Source: Paenibacillus sp. PAMC 26794 (GTDB lineage: Bacteria > Bacillota > Bacilli > Paenibacillales > Paenibacillaceae). From it: a stretch of DNA of 64,000 nucleotides. Positions 47,232 to 56,338 of this stretch are shown here, piece after piece. Under the pieces are notes generated by a model. The model worked only from the letters and a program-made list of their open reading frames with translations, was not told the DNA's origin and did not search any database. Each line of letters begins with the position of its first letter. The first letter of the stretch is position 1. The position numbers and the translations under genes are program-made. The DNA lies in contig NZ_ANHX01000076.1 in assembly GCF_000316035.1 (NCBI RefSeq), forward strand, positions 1 to 64,000. Reading direction: 5' to 3'.

Positions 47232-47657
47232 ATGAACATCGCATTTTTTTTGCTACCCAAACAAGAGGTTACGTGCGTGACGTCGGATTCTACGCTGCGG
47301 CAAACGTTGGAACGGATGGAATATCATCGTTTTACGGCGGTACCCATTTTGAATAAAGAGGGCAAATATATTGGTACGGTTACCGAAGGCGACTTACTGT
47401 GGTATATGAAGAATGCCGAGGGAAAGATTTCATTTGAAAACGCTTCAAAGTTCTTGCTCAAGGATGTTCCCCTTCGCTTGGATATTAAACCTGTATCCAT
47501 TAACGCCAACATGGAGGACCTGATTAATCTGGCTAAAGTTCAGAACTTTGTTCCTGTGGTCGATGATATGGATCGGTTCATTGGTATTGTCAGACGGAGT
47601 CAGATTATTGAGTACTGCGAGGGCATTGTAGCCAAAGAATCGATCAAGGCTAAGTAA
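47232..47657 (+). CDS. CBS-domain protein
   Basis: A 141-residue protein made of two CBS motifs, about residues 3-60 (QTLERMEYHRFTAVPILNKEGKYIGTVTEGDLLWYM) and 75-135 (NANMEDLINLAKVQNFVPVVDDMDRFIGIVRRSQIIEYC). Such pairs bind adenosine nucleotides and are usually regulatory. There is no catalytic domain, so the partner is unknown. AAGGAGGAT precedes the ATG. Confidence 0.88.
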   Translation: MNIAFFLLPKQEVTCVTSDSTLRQTLERMEYHRFTAVPILNKEGKYIGTVTEGDLLWYMKNAEGKISFENASKFLLKDVPLRLDIKPVSINANMEDLINLAKVQNFVPVVDDMDRFIGIVRRSQIIEYCEGIVAKESIKAK

Positions 47658-47790
47658 GTCTGTTACGAATTTAAACATTATTGTGTCATTAGGGATAATC
47701 ACAGCCGTCAGGTATCATGTTAAACTTAAGAAGTCCTGAACCAGGGGCGCATTCGAAGTTTTTTACAAATATATAGGTCGATAGGATGTA

Positions 47791-47845
47791 CGGAGGACTC
47801 CGCATAAGTACCTGACATCAGTTTCGGAGAACTTCTCCGCTTTTT
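47791..47845 (+). terminator. Twin hairpins, the second a terminator
   Basis: A small hairpin CGGAG-GA-CTCCG (47791-47802) and a second CGGAGA-ACT-TCTCCG (47825-47839) share the same stem sequence; the second is followed by CTTTTTGG. The first CGGAG could instead pair with the last CTCCG, so mutually exclusive folds are possible. They lie 130 bp after the CBS gene. Confidence 0.5.
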
Positions 47846-47854
47846 GGGGTAATT

Positions 47855-47881
47855 TTGCGGGCCCTCTTTTTATGCTATAAT
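47855..47881 (+). promoter_or_regulatory. Promoter for the MazG-like/yybS/gdpP operon
   Basis: A perfect -10 TATAAT (47876-47881) preceded by TGC (extended -10); a weak -35 TTGCGG lies 15 bp upstream. It is about 40 bp before the MazG-like start codon. Confidence 0.6.
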
Positions 47882-47921
47882 CGAGAATAAAGCTTTTTCG
47901 GGGGAGAGTGACTTTCGCCAA

Positions 47922-48224
47922 ATGCCTAAAGAACTGGATGTAGCCAAACGCGCTAAAGTGATTGAATGGCTGAAAACCGAAGTGCTTGATCAGGTATCCC
48001 GATTATTCAAGGCGTTATGGGAAGGCAGTACAACTCGAATCGGGGACAGTCTTGCCAGTTTGATTATGAGTAGTTACATATTGGGCCGCAGGCTCGGTAT
48101 TCCTTTCAAGGATCTGGATGCACTGCTAGTTGAGAAGTTGAAAAAGCATAAACAGGAAGGTCACCAGCTTGAAGACTGGTACCAAGATATTTCCGCGCTA
48201 GAAGATCATATGCGTAAGAGGTGA
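47922..48224 (+). CDS. MazG-like protein
   Basis: A 100-residue, all-helical protein of the MazG-like family: RAKVIEWLKTEVLDQVSRLFKALWEGSTTRIGDSLASLIMSSYILGRRLGIPFKDLDALLVEKLKKHK. It may be related to NTP pyrophosphohydrolases, but the acidic metal site of true MazG (ExxE...D) is not clearly visible. Such a gene is common in front of yybS in Paenibacillus-type genomes. The end overlaps the yybS ribosome site. Confidence 0.75.
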   Translation: MPKELDVAKRAKVIEWLKTEVLDQVSRLFKALWEGSTTRIGDSLASLIMSSYILGRRLGIPFKDLDALLVEKLKKHKQEGHQLEDWYQDISALEDHMRKR

Positions 48225-48229
48225 ATTTG

Positions 48230-49141
48230 TTGAAATTTAGCTTTAAATCAGCTGTTTGGAGCGCAGTCTATCTGCTCTTGCTACTTTCGCTGTTAACTCC
48301 TTTATCGGTACTTGCCATATTTTTTATGATGATTCCGGGAGTTATTTTGTATGCTTCATTATCTTTAAAATCATTTATATGGCATCTCGTGCCCGTAGCC
48401 GTTATTTTGGTCGTATTCCACCCCATCTATCTGTTACTATTGCTCATCTTTACCCTGCCTGCGATCGTTATGGGTCACGCGTATAAAACGCGCAAATCGG
48501 CCCTGTTCGCCCTGATGGCGGGAAGTGGCATGATGTTGGCAGAATACTTGTTGTTGCTCTTGGTCGGCAGTGTCATTTTCCAATTCGACCTGTCCAGTTA
48601 TATTGAAGATGTGGTCAAATTGACCATTGAACCGTTAACCAATTCATCGAATCAGATGATTAACGGTTTTGCATGGACACCTGAGATGACCGAGGATGTT
48701 GCCAAACAAACGCAGCTTATGATTCCGTTTGCTCTCGTTGTCACGTCGATGGTAATGGCCTTTATTACACACGCCATTGCTCGTCCGATTCTGAACGTGA
48801 TGGGTGTGGTGGTATCGAAACTTCCACCAGCGAGAGAATGGCGTATGCCGCGTGCGTTGATCTGGTATTATTTCCTCGCATTGTTGATCGAAGTGATCTC
48901 CAGACAAAGTGATGGAACGTACTGGACCATGATTGCCATGAATCTGTCCCCGTTAATTAATCTGGGCTTCATGATTCAAGCGATCGGTTTCTTCTTCTTT
49001 CTCTCACATACAAAGAAATGGAATCCGGTTATACCATATTTCCTGGCGGCTGCGGTCTTCTTCATTGGTCCGCTTCGGATTATCGGAATTATCGATCTGG
49101 CGTTCCCGCTTCGTGAGGCAATATCGAAATCAAAACGATAG
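48230..49141 (+). CDS. DUF2232 membrane protein (YybS)
   Basis: A polytopic membrane protein, 303 residues, with about eight hydrophobic segments and the DUF2232 pattern (LSLKSFIWHLVPVAVILVVFHPIYLLLLLIFTLPAIVMGHAY; PRALIWYYFLALLIEVI). AGAGGTG is 6 nt before TTG at 48230, the likeliest start; TTG 48227 and GTG 48221 are also in frame. It always precedes gdpP in Bacilli. Related proteins resemble vitamin/cofactor S components, but no ligand is known. Confidence 0.85.
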   Translation: MKFSFKSAVWSAVYLLLLLSLLTPLSVLAIFFMMIPGVILYASLSLKSFIWHLVPVAVILVVFHPIYLLLLLIFTLPAIVMGHAYKTRKSALFALMAGSGMMLAEYLLLLLVGSVIFQFDLSSYIEDVVKLTIEPLTNSSNQMINGFAWTPEMTEDVAKQTQLMIPFALVVTSMVMAFITHAIARPILNVMGVVVSKLPPAREWRMPRALIWYYFLALLIEVISRQSDGTYWTMIAMNLSPLINLGFMIQAIGFFFFLSHTKKWNPVIPYFLAAAVFFIGPLRIIGIIDLAFPLREAISKSKR

Positions 49142-49152
49142 GGTGATGAGTC

Positions 49153-51144
49153 ATGCCTAAATTTCTGAAGAAACGCTGGCACGGCTACTATACCGTATGG
49201 GCGTTCATACTGCTGCTGTTGCTCGTTATGTTCGTTACCATTTATAACTGGACGCTTGGTTTGATTAGTCTGATACTGGCTTCGGCGCTGGGAATCGTCA
49301 TGATTAAGGCGGAGCTCGCGTTCCGCCGTGAGCTTAACGACTACATTAATGGCCTATCTATTCGGATCAAACGGATGGAGGGGGAAGCGGTCAGCATGCT
49401 TCCATTCGGAATTGTGCTGTACAGCGAAGATCGTACGGTAGAGTGGCATAACCGCTTTGTCGCGGAGATGTTCCAAGAGAAGACAATGGTGGGTAATCCG
49501 CTACTTAATTTGTTTCCCAAACTTCCTCAGCCTAAAGAGAAGAAGGATGGGACGAAGGAACATTCATCCAAGGAGTTCCATGACGAATTCCAGTTGGATG
49601 ATCGGCATTATGGAGTTATTCATAACCCGCAGGAGCGGTATGTATATGTATACGAGATTACGGAGCTAGCCATTCTTCGTGATAAATATGAAAATGAACG
49701 CCTTGCACTGGGAATTCTCGTTCTGGATAATCTGGACGAGGCTGCCCAGGGCATGGACGACCAGCAGCGTACAGCACTGATTGCCCGTGTGACTAGCGAG
49801 ATTACGTCATGGGCCAAGCAGTACGGAGTGTACCTGCGCCGGCTGTCTTCTGATCGTTATCTGTTGATGCTGAATCATAAGTCTTTGCAGGAACTGGAGC
49901 AGAGCCGATTTGTCATTTTGGATGAAGTTCGGGAGATGACTGCTGATCTCAAAGTACCAATGACACTCAGTGTAGGACTGGCGTTTGGTTCGGATAGCAT
50001 CAGTGAGATGGGAGAACTGGCACAGTCCAGTCTGGACATGGCACTTGGACGCGGTGGTGACCAGGCCGCCGTGAAATCGGGGCAACGTCTGTCATTCTAT
50101 GGTGGCAAGTCCAATGCAGTGGAGAAACGGACACGGGTAAGAGCACGTGTTATTGCGCACGCGCTGCGTGATCTCATGCAGGAGAGCGATAGGGTGCTCA
50201 TCATGGGGCACAAAATTCCGGATATGGACGCGATCGGCGCATCCATCGGCGTATGGAAAGCGGCCAGTCTGTACAATGTGGAAGCCCGAATTGTATTGGA
50301 TGGAATTAATCCATCGATTGAACGTATGATGGAGCAAGTGAACAAGGATGAGAAGTTATCCAAGGCATTTGTATCCCCTGAACAGGCAACCCAGATGATG
50401 ACCGAGCACACGTTGTTGGTGGTGGTGGATACGCATAAGGCCTCCATGACCATGGAGCCAAAACTGGTGCAGTCTGCAACCCGTGTTGTAGTTGTCGATC
50501 ACCATCGCCGGGGCGAAGAGTTCATCAATGACGCAGTGTTGATCTACCTGGAGCCTTACGCGTCCTCAGCTGCGGAACTGGTAACGGAGCTCTTGCAATA
50601 CATTCATGACAAGGTACAGTTCACTCCGCTCGAAGCTACGGCTCTACTTGCCGGAATTACGATGGATACGAAGCACTTTGCATTGCACACCGGGTCCAGA
50701 ACGTTCGAAGCGGCAGGTTTCCTGCGTCGTAGCGGTGCGGACACCATTATGGTCCAGCGGTTGATGAAAGAGGATCTGTCAGAATATATTGCTAAGGCAG
50801 AAATCATAAAGCATGCTAAAATGGTATATGGAAACATTGCGCTGGCGGTCACAGACCCTGGCAGCAAGATTTCACAGATGATGATTGCCCAGGTGGCGGA
50901 CACATTGCTGAACATGACTGACGTAGCTGCTTCATTTGTTATAAGCGAGCGTCCGGATGGATTGATTGGCATCAGCGCGAGATCGCTGGGGCGCATGAAT
51001 GTTCAGGTTGTCATGGAACGACTGGGCGGTGGCGGGCATTTGACGAATGCTGCTGTACAGCTTGAAGGAACGCTTGGAGAGGCAGAAAAACGGCTGACGA
51101 ACGTACTGGCTGAAATCGAAAAGGAAGAGGGGCTGTTCGAATGA
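49153..51144 (+). CDS. gdpP: Cyclic-di-AMP phosphodiesterase GdpP
   Basis: Membrane-bound enzyme that hydrolyses c-di-AMP to pApA and so tunes cell-wall and potassium homeostasis. It has 663 residues. Two N-terminal helices (VWAFILLLLLVMFVTIYNWTLGLISLILASALGIVMI) come first. A PAS-like domain (about 75-165) and a degenerate GGDEF domain (about 175-305, no GGDEF motif) follow. The DHH phosphodiesterase domain has GHKIPDMDAIGAS, VVVDTHK and VVVDHHRRGE. DHHA1 ends with GGGGHLTNAAVQ. It overlaps rplI by 4 bp. Confidence 0.96.
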   Translation: MPKFLKKRWHGYYTVWAFILLLLLVMFVTIYNWTLGLISLILASALGIVMIKAELAFRRELNDYINGLSIRIKRMEGEAVSMLPFGIVLYSEDRTVEWHNRFVAEMFQEKTMVGNPLLNLFPKLPQPKEKKDGTKEHSSKEFHDEFQLDDRHYGVIHNPQERYVYVYEITELAILRDKYENERLALGILVLDNLDEAAQGMDDQQRTALIARVTSEITSWAKQYGVYLRRLSSDRYLLMLNHKSLQELEQSRFVILDEVREMTADLKVPMTLSVGLAFGSDSISEMGELAQSSLDMALGRGGDQAAVKSGQRLSFYGGKSNAVEKRTRVRARVIAHALRDLMQESDRVLIMGHKIPDMDAIGASIGVWKAASLYNVEARIVLDGINPSIERMMEQVNKDEKLSKAFVSPEQATQMMTEHTLLVVVDTHKASMTMEPKLVQSATRVVVVDHHRRGEEFINDAVLIYLEPYASSAAELVTELLQYIHDKVQFTPLEATALLAGITMDTKHFALHTGSRTFEAAGFLRRSGADTIMVQRLMKEDLSEYIAKAEIIKHAKMVYGNIALAVTDPGSKISQMMIAQVADTLLNMTDVAASFVISERPDGLIGISARSLGRMNVQVVMERLGGGGHLTNAAVQLEGTLGEAEKRLTNVLAEIEKEEGLFE

Positions 51145-51584
51145 AAGTCATTTTTATAAAAGATATGAAGGGTCAAGGCAAGAAAGGGCAAGTGAAAGAA
51201 GTATCTGAGGGTTACGCACAGAACTTCCTGCTGCCACGAGGAATTGCACGTCTGGCAACGGACGGCAACATGAAGACACTGGACAACCAGAAGGCGGCTG
51301 AAGAAAGAATCAAGCAGGAAGAGAAAGCAGAAGCGGAAGCACTCGCGAAAAAGCTGGAAGCAGAAGTGACTGAACTGAAAGCCAAGTCCGGCGAAGGTGG
51401 TCGTCTGTTCGGCGCCATTACCAGCAAACAAATCGCAGAAGCTTTGTCTAAAAAAGGTCTGAAAGTAGACAAACGCAAAATTGAGCTGGACGAGCCTATT
51501 CGTACACTCGGCGTAACACAAGTAACTGTCAAGATTCACCCTGAAGTGAAGGCAACCTTGAAGGTACAGGTAACGGAAGAGTAA
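51141..51584 (+). CDS. rplI: 50S ribosomal protein L9
   Basis: A 147-residue L9. The N-terminal domain is MKVIFIKDMKGQGKKGQVKEVSEGYAQNFLLPRGIA. A long helix rich in Glu, Lys and Ala (about 45-75) leads to the C-terminal domain (GRLFGAITSKQIAEALSKKGLKVDKRKI). Its ATG overlaps the gdpP stop codon (ATGA). Confidence 0.97.
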   Translation: MKVIFIKDMKGQGKKGQVKEVSEGYAQNFLLPRGIARLATDGNMKTLDNQKAAEERIKQEEKAEAEALAKKLEAEVTELKAKSGEGGRLFGAITSKQIAEALSKKGLKVDKRKIELDEPIRTLGVTQVTVKIHPEVKATLKVQVTEE

Positions 51585-51585
51585 G

Positions 51586-52947
51586 ATGGGCGGAGAAATG
51601 TTATTCGACCGGATTCCCCCGCAGAACCTGGAAGCCGAACAGGCCGTGCTGGGTGCAATCCTGTTGCAGGGCGAAGCCCTGATTACAGCGATGGAACGGG
51701 TGCAAACCGAGGATTTCTATGATAAACCCCATCAATTAATCTTTGAAGCGATGATCCAGCTTGGTGAGGGAAATCAACCGATTGACCTCGTGACACTGAC
51801 TTCGCTTCTGAAGGATAAAGGTGAGCTGGAGGACATCGGCGGCGTTAGTTATCTGGCGAAGCTAGCCCATGGTGTACCTACAGCCGCGAACGTAGACTAT
51901 TACGCTCAGATTATCGAAGAGAAATCGATGCTGCGTCGCCTGATTCGTACGGCAACACAGATCGTGAGCGAAGGATATACAGGCGGCGAAGATGTTGCAG
52001 CGATGCTCGGAGAAGCTGAACGTCGCATTCTTGAAATCTCCAACCGTCGCTCCAGTAGTGGTTTTATAGCCATTCAGGACGTACTGATGGAAGTATTCGA
52101 TCGTGTAGAAACACTTCATCAGAATAAGGGTACAACGACAGGTATTCCGTCCGGGTTCATCGATCTGGACAAGATGACTGCCGGATTCCAGCGCAGTGAC
52201 TTGATCATTGTAGCGGCCCGTCCTTCCGTAGGTAAGACGGCCTTCGCCCTGAATATTGCTCAGAACGTTGCCATTCGGGCACAGGAGACGGTAGCCATCT
52301 TCAGTCTGGAGATGTCTGCTGCCCAGCTTGTGCAACGTATGATCTGTGCGGAAGCTAACCTGGATGCCAGCGTGATGCGTATGGGTGACTTCAAGGGTGA
52401 TGAAGACTGGCAGAAGCTGACGATGGGTATTGCAGCTTTGTCGGAGGCCAACATCTATATAGATGATACGCCAGGAATTACCGTAGCAGATATTCGTGCC
52501 AAATGCCGTCGTCTGAAGAAAGAGAAAGGCCTTGGCATGATCCTGATTGACTATCTTCAACTGATTAGTGGACGTGGTAAAGCAGGGGAGAACCGTCAAC
52601 AAGAGGTATCCGAGATTTCACGTACACTGAAACAGATTGGCCGGGAACTGGAAGTTCCGGTTATTGCCTTGTCCCAGCTGAGCCGGGGTGTAGAGCAACG
52701 TCAGGACAAACGTCCGATGATGAGTGACTTGCGGGAATCGGGATCGATCGAGCAAGATGCTGACATCGTAGCGTTCCTGTACCGGGATGACTACTATAAC
52801 CAGGAGACCGAGAAGAAAAATATTATCGAGATCATTATCGCTAAACAGCGTAACGGTCCGGTAGGTACGGTTGAACTGGTCTTCCTGAAAAACTTTAATA
52901 AATTCGTCAATTACGAGAGGGCACACAATGACGCCTTCGCGATGTAA
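51586..52947 (+). CDS. dnaB: Replicative DNA helicase (DnaB; DnaC in Bacillus)
   Basis: Hexameric helicase at the fork, 453 residues. The N-terminal DnaB domain begins DRIPPQNLEAEQAVLGAILLQ. The RecA-like domain has Walker A ARPSVGKTAFALNIA, Walker B LGMILIDYLQLISG, the arginine-finger region SQLSRGVEQRQDKRPMMSDLRESGSIEQDADIV, and the C-terminal IAKQRNGPVGTV. It starts 1 bp after rplI, so the two are tightly linked. A second ATG (51598) is possible but is not needed. Confidence 0.97.
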   Translation: MGGEMLFDRIPPQNLEAEQAVLGAILLQGEALITAMERVQTEDFYDKPHQLIFEAMIQLGEGNQPIDLVTLTSLLKDKGELEDIGGVSYLAKLAHGVPTAANVDYYAQIIEEKSMLRRLIRTATQIVSEGYTGGEDVAAMLGEAERRILEISNRRSSSGFIAIQDVLMEVFDRVETLHQNKGTTTGIPSGFIDLDKMTAGFQRSDLIIVAARPSVGKTAFALNIAQNVAIRAQETVAIFSLEMSAAQLVQRMICAEANLDASVMRMGDFKGDEDWQKLTMGIAALSEANIYIDDTPGITVADIRAKCRRLKKEKGLGMILIDYLQLISGRGKAGENRQQEVSEISRTLKQIGRELEVPVIALSQLSRGVEQRQDKRPMMSDLRESGSIEQDADIVAFLYRDDYYNQETEKKNIIEIIIAKQRNGPVGTVELVFLKNFNKFVNYERAHNDAFAM

Positions 52948-53076
52948 CGGGCAGATGCTGACAGCTTCGATCAGGAAGCAAATCCGTCTGTCCCGAAGAT
53001 CAACCATTAGAGCAACTGAACTCAAACATGTCTTATAATTACCAGATATAGATTCACATTCAAAGGGGTATCCTTG

Positions 53077-53126
53077 AACCGGTGATAGCAGTCAAGCAAG
53101 CTTGGACTGAAGTCTCCGGTTTTTTG
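53077..53126 (+). terminator. dnaB terminator
   Basis: An outer AACCGG/CCGGTT stem and an inner CAGTC/GACTG stem are followed by six T residues, about 130 bp after dnaB. Confidence 0.75.
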
Positions 53127-53143
53127 TGTCGAAATAATGGGTA

Positions 53144-53187
53144 AATCCCGAACATTACGGTTGTACTATATCTAATTGTTCGCCATT
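53144..53187. promoter_or_regulatory. PurBox pair (PurR-binding) upstream of purA
   Basis: AATCCCGAACATT (53144-53156) matches the PurBox AWWWCCGAACWWT at 12 of 13 positions. ATTGTTCGCCATT (53175-53187) matches the inverse at 11 of 13. Two inverted PurBoxes about 17 bp apart are the classical PurR target, and here they are 18 bp apart, directly before the purA promoter. Confidence 0.8.
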
Positions 53188-53191
53188 TGAT

Positions 53192-53220
53192 TTGACTTTG
53201 AAAAAGGGTACTGGTACACT
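53192..53220 (+). promoter_or_regulatory. purA promoter
   Basis: A -35 TTGACT and -10 TACACT are 17 bp apart, with TGG just before the -10. It begins 4 bp after the second PurBox. The ~170-nt leader contains a GGACA/TGTCC hairpin but no recognised riboswitch. Confidence 0.6.
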
Positions 53221-53319
53221 AATACTGCTGCGTTAAAGCAGCGCAAACCTTCCCTTGAATGTAACGGAAGGACATTTTTACTGTCCGTTAGCACGCTTCT
53301 CAGTCGGTTTATTGCGTAA

Positions 53320-54678
<1,359 letters not shown>

Positions 54679-54745
54679 TCGAAGAAATAGAGAGATTGTT
54701 TCTTGAATTATAAAATAGAATCGTCTGCCGACTTAGGCATGTTAA

Positions 54746-54787
54746 GCCTCCAGTTGTTGCTTTTATAGCGATGACTGGAGGTTTTTT
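54746..54787 (+). terminator. purA terminator
   Basis: CCTCCAGT and ACTGGAGG form an 8-bp stem (19-nt loop) followed by TTTTTT, about 70 bp after purA. Confidence 0.88.
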
Positions 54788-54900
54788 GTATGTTTATCGG
54801 ATATAATCCCGAGATTTCCGTCAATACTGGTTAACAGTAGAGTCACAGACCCCGACATGCGCATGTTAGACGGGTGGGATAATCGGAGGGAGAGAACGGA

Positions 54901-55668
54901 ATGAAGTTGCTTGTGTGGTTTGTCAAAATCGTGCTAACCGTGTTGCTGGTCAGTTCACTGACACTGCTCACGACCGGATTAATTGTACAGTCATATGCGA
55001 AGTCGCTACTCGCGAGTTTCAATATTCAGTGGGAAGGTCAACCCATGGGGTTAACCGCCATGTTCCAAGGTGCTTTGGGCGGTAAAACCAGCGAGGGGAA
55101 TAAATCGGGAAATGGCACGACAGATCAGCCGACAGGAGCGGACGAAGAGAAGGCTCCGGAAGATGCTGTTTCAGTTATGGGGAATGGGACAGAGAGCGGT
55201 CAATCTGGCGTAGATGCAGGAAATAATGCGTCCCAAGGGAGCGGTTCAGGCGAGGGCGCAGGTGCAGGCTCAGGTACAGATACGACTGGCGGATCAAATT
55301 CAGGCACAAGTGCAGGCAATGGGACGGATACGGGCACGGGTAATGACTCAGGAACAGATCAGGGTAGTGGTACAGCTTCAGGTAATGGAACCGGAGCGGC
55401 CAGCGGAGGTGCTTCTTCAGGTAATGATGCTATTGTCGTATCACCGGATGACATTACAGGAGCGAAGGACAAGCTGCCAGCAGAGGAAAAAGAAAAAATT
55501 TTCAGCCTGCTCATGAACAAGCTGCCGCAGAAAGAAATGCAACAGATCTCAGGCGCCATGGAAGGCGGCCTAACGGAACAGGAACTGCGTGAGATTGAAC
55601 AGGTAATCTCGAAGTACCTGACAAGTGAAGAGTACGACAACCTGATGGAAGTACTGCAAACGGAGTAA
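54901..55668 (+). CDS. Envelope protein with Gly/Ser/Thr-rich linker, unknown
   Basis: A 255-residue protein I do not recognise. One N-terminal membrane helix (KIVLTVLLVSSLTLLTTGLIV, residues 9-29) has no obvious cleavage site. From about residue 62 to 176 the sequence is a Gly/Ser/Thr/Asn/Asp low-complexity linker (repeats such as GTDTGTGNDSGTDQGSG). The last 75 residues are charged and helical (LPAEEKEKIFSLLMNKLPQKEMQQISGAMEGGLTEQELREIEQVISKYL), so a folded domain is displayed at the end of a flexible arm. GGAGGGAGAG precedes the ATG. The linker is encoded by imperfect short repeats, prone to length change. Confidence 0.8.
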   Translation: MKLLVWFVKIVLTVLLVSSLTLLTTGLIVQSYAKSLLASFNIQWEGQPMGLTAMFQGALGGKTSEGNKSGNGTTDQPTGADEEKAPEDAVSVMGNGTESGQSGVDAGNNASQGSGSGEGAGAGSGTDTTGGSNSGTSAGNGTDTGTGNDSGTDQGSGTASGNGTGAASGGASSGNDAIVVSPDDITGAKDKLPAEEKEKIFSLLMNKLPQKEMQQISGAMEGGLTEQELREIEQVISKYLTSEEYDNLMEVLQTE

Positions 55669-55673
55669 GATAT

Positions 55674-55853
55674 GTAGGTTTCTATGATATAGGCGCACTG
55701 GTCTATTATCTGAAGACCATCCCGTGGCAAGTACCTGATTTCAAAGTAGAACAGTTCCGTCAGCCCTTAATGGATATTTATACGGAGATGGAGCAAAATG
55801 GATTCTGGGAAGTACAGCAGAAGCGATTTGTAATTCTTGCAGTCAAAGAATAG
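55674..55853 (+). pseudogene. Remnant: C-terminus of a SAM-dependent methyltransferase
   Basis: Directly after the preceding gene, a frame with no start codon encodes about 59 residues: VGFYDIGALVYYLKTIPWQVPDF...GFWEVQQKRFVILAVKE, then a stop codon. The segment resembles the C-terminal end of a common class-I SAM-dependent methyltransferase family (GALVYYLK.IPWQ.PDF). The SAM-binding half is absent, so this is a gene fragment left by a deletion. Confidence 0.75.
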
Positions 55854-55928
55854 GACATAAAAGTTAATTTCTATTGTGGCATGAGATGAAATCCAGTTTA
55901 AGATAAACCACAAACAGGTTGTTTACGT

Positions 55929-55968
55929 AATCCCTTATCAGAGTTGATCTGGTGAGGGATTTTATTTG
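55929..55968 (+). terminator. Terminator after the methyltransferase remnant
   Basis: A 14-bp stem with two G-T pairs (AATCCCT...CAGA with TCTG...AGGGATT, GTTGA loop) followed by TTTATTT. Confidence 0.7.
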
Positions 55969-56156
55969 TATTTTTATGAAAAATAAAGCATATTTCACTG
56001 GGTCTTAGAACCTAGTCTTAAATTGCAAGCAAAAGTACATAGTACAGCGGATGTTGAGGCATAATGGGTGATGGATTAGCCGTGGTATCTTATGGATAAT
56101 TCAGGGAAACCAAGCGGGGCGTGGCTTTGCGGTGTGACGTATAGAGTTGAAATGAG
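55969..56156. other. Gene-free leader region before the M23 gene
   Basis: This is the upstream part of the ~370-bp gap before the M23 gene. It holds no gene. A GC-rich stretch around 56111-56135 could fold, but it matches no riboswitch class I can recognise. Confidence 0.4.
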
Positions 56157-56173
56157 TGTAAAACCTGTGTTAA
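56157..56173 (+). promoter_or_regulatory. WalR box upstream of the M23 endopeptidase
   Basis: TGTAAA-ACCTG-TGTTAA fits the WalR recognition sequence TGTWAH-N5-TGTWAH at every defined position. It ends 30 bp before a -35 element, a placement fit for activation. Confidence 0.75.
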
Positions 56174-56203
56174 AGTATACGGGTGTGATAAAAGGTTAAA
56201 ATT

Positions 56204-56231
56204 TTGACACTTTTACGAGCGCAGCTAAAGT
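56204..56231 (+). promoter_or_regulatory. Promoter of the M23 endopeptidase gene
   Basis: A perfect -35 TTGACA (56204-56209) and -10 TAAAGT (56226-56231) are 16 bp apart, about 105 bp before the start codon. Confidence 0.6.
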
Positions 56232-56338
56232 CCTGATTTTGCGGACACCCAATACAAGTATCAACGAGCATGGGACAGACACGATGGGTGATGTCTTGAC
56301 AGAAATGCGAACTGAGAAGTGCTGAAAAGGAGAGAATC

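Noticed and set aside
56100-56140. Possible c-di-AMP or c-di-GMP riboswitch before the M23 gene
   Set aside because: Some GC-rich words looked reminiscent of riboswitch cores (AAGCGGGG, GGCTTTGCG), but the conserved order and pairing of either class could not be reproduced. The WalR box and promoter downstream explain the region better.
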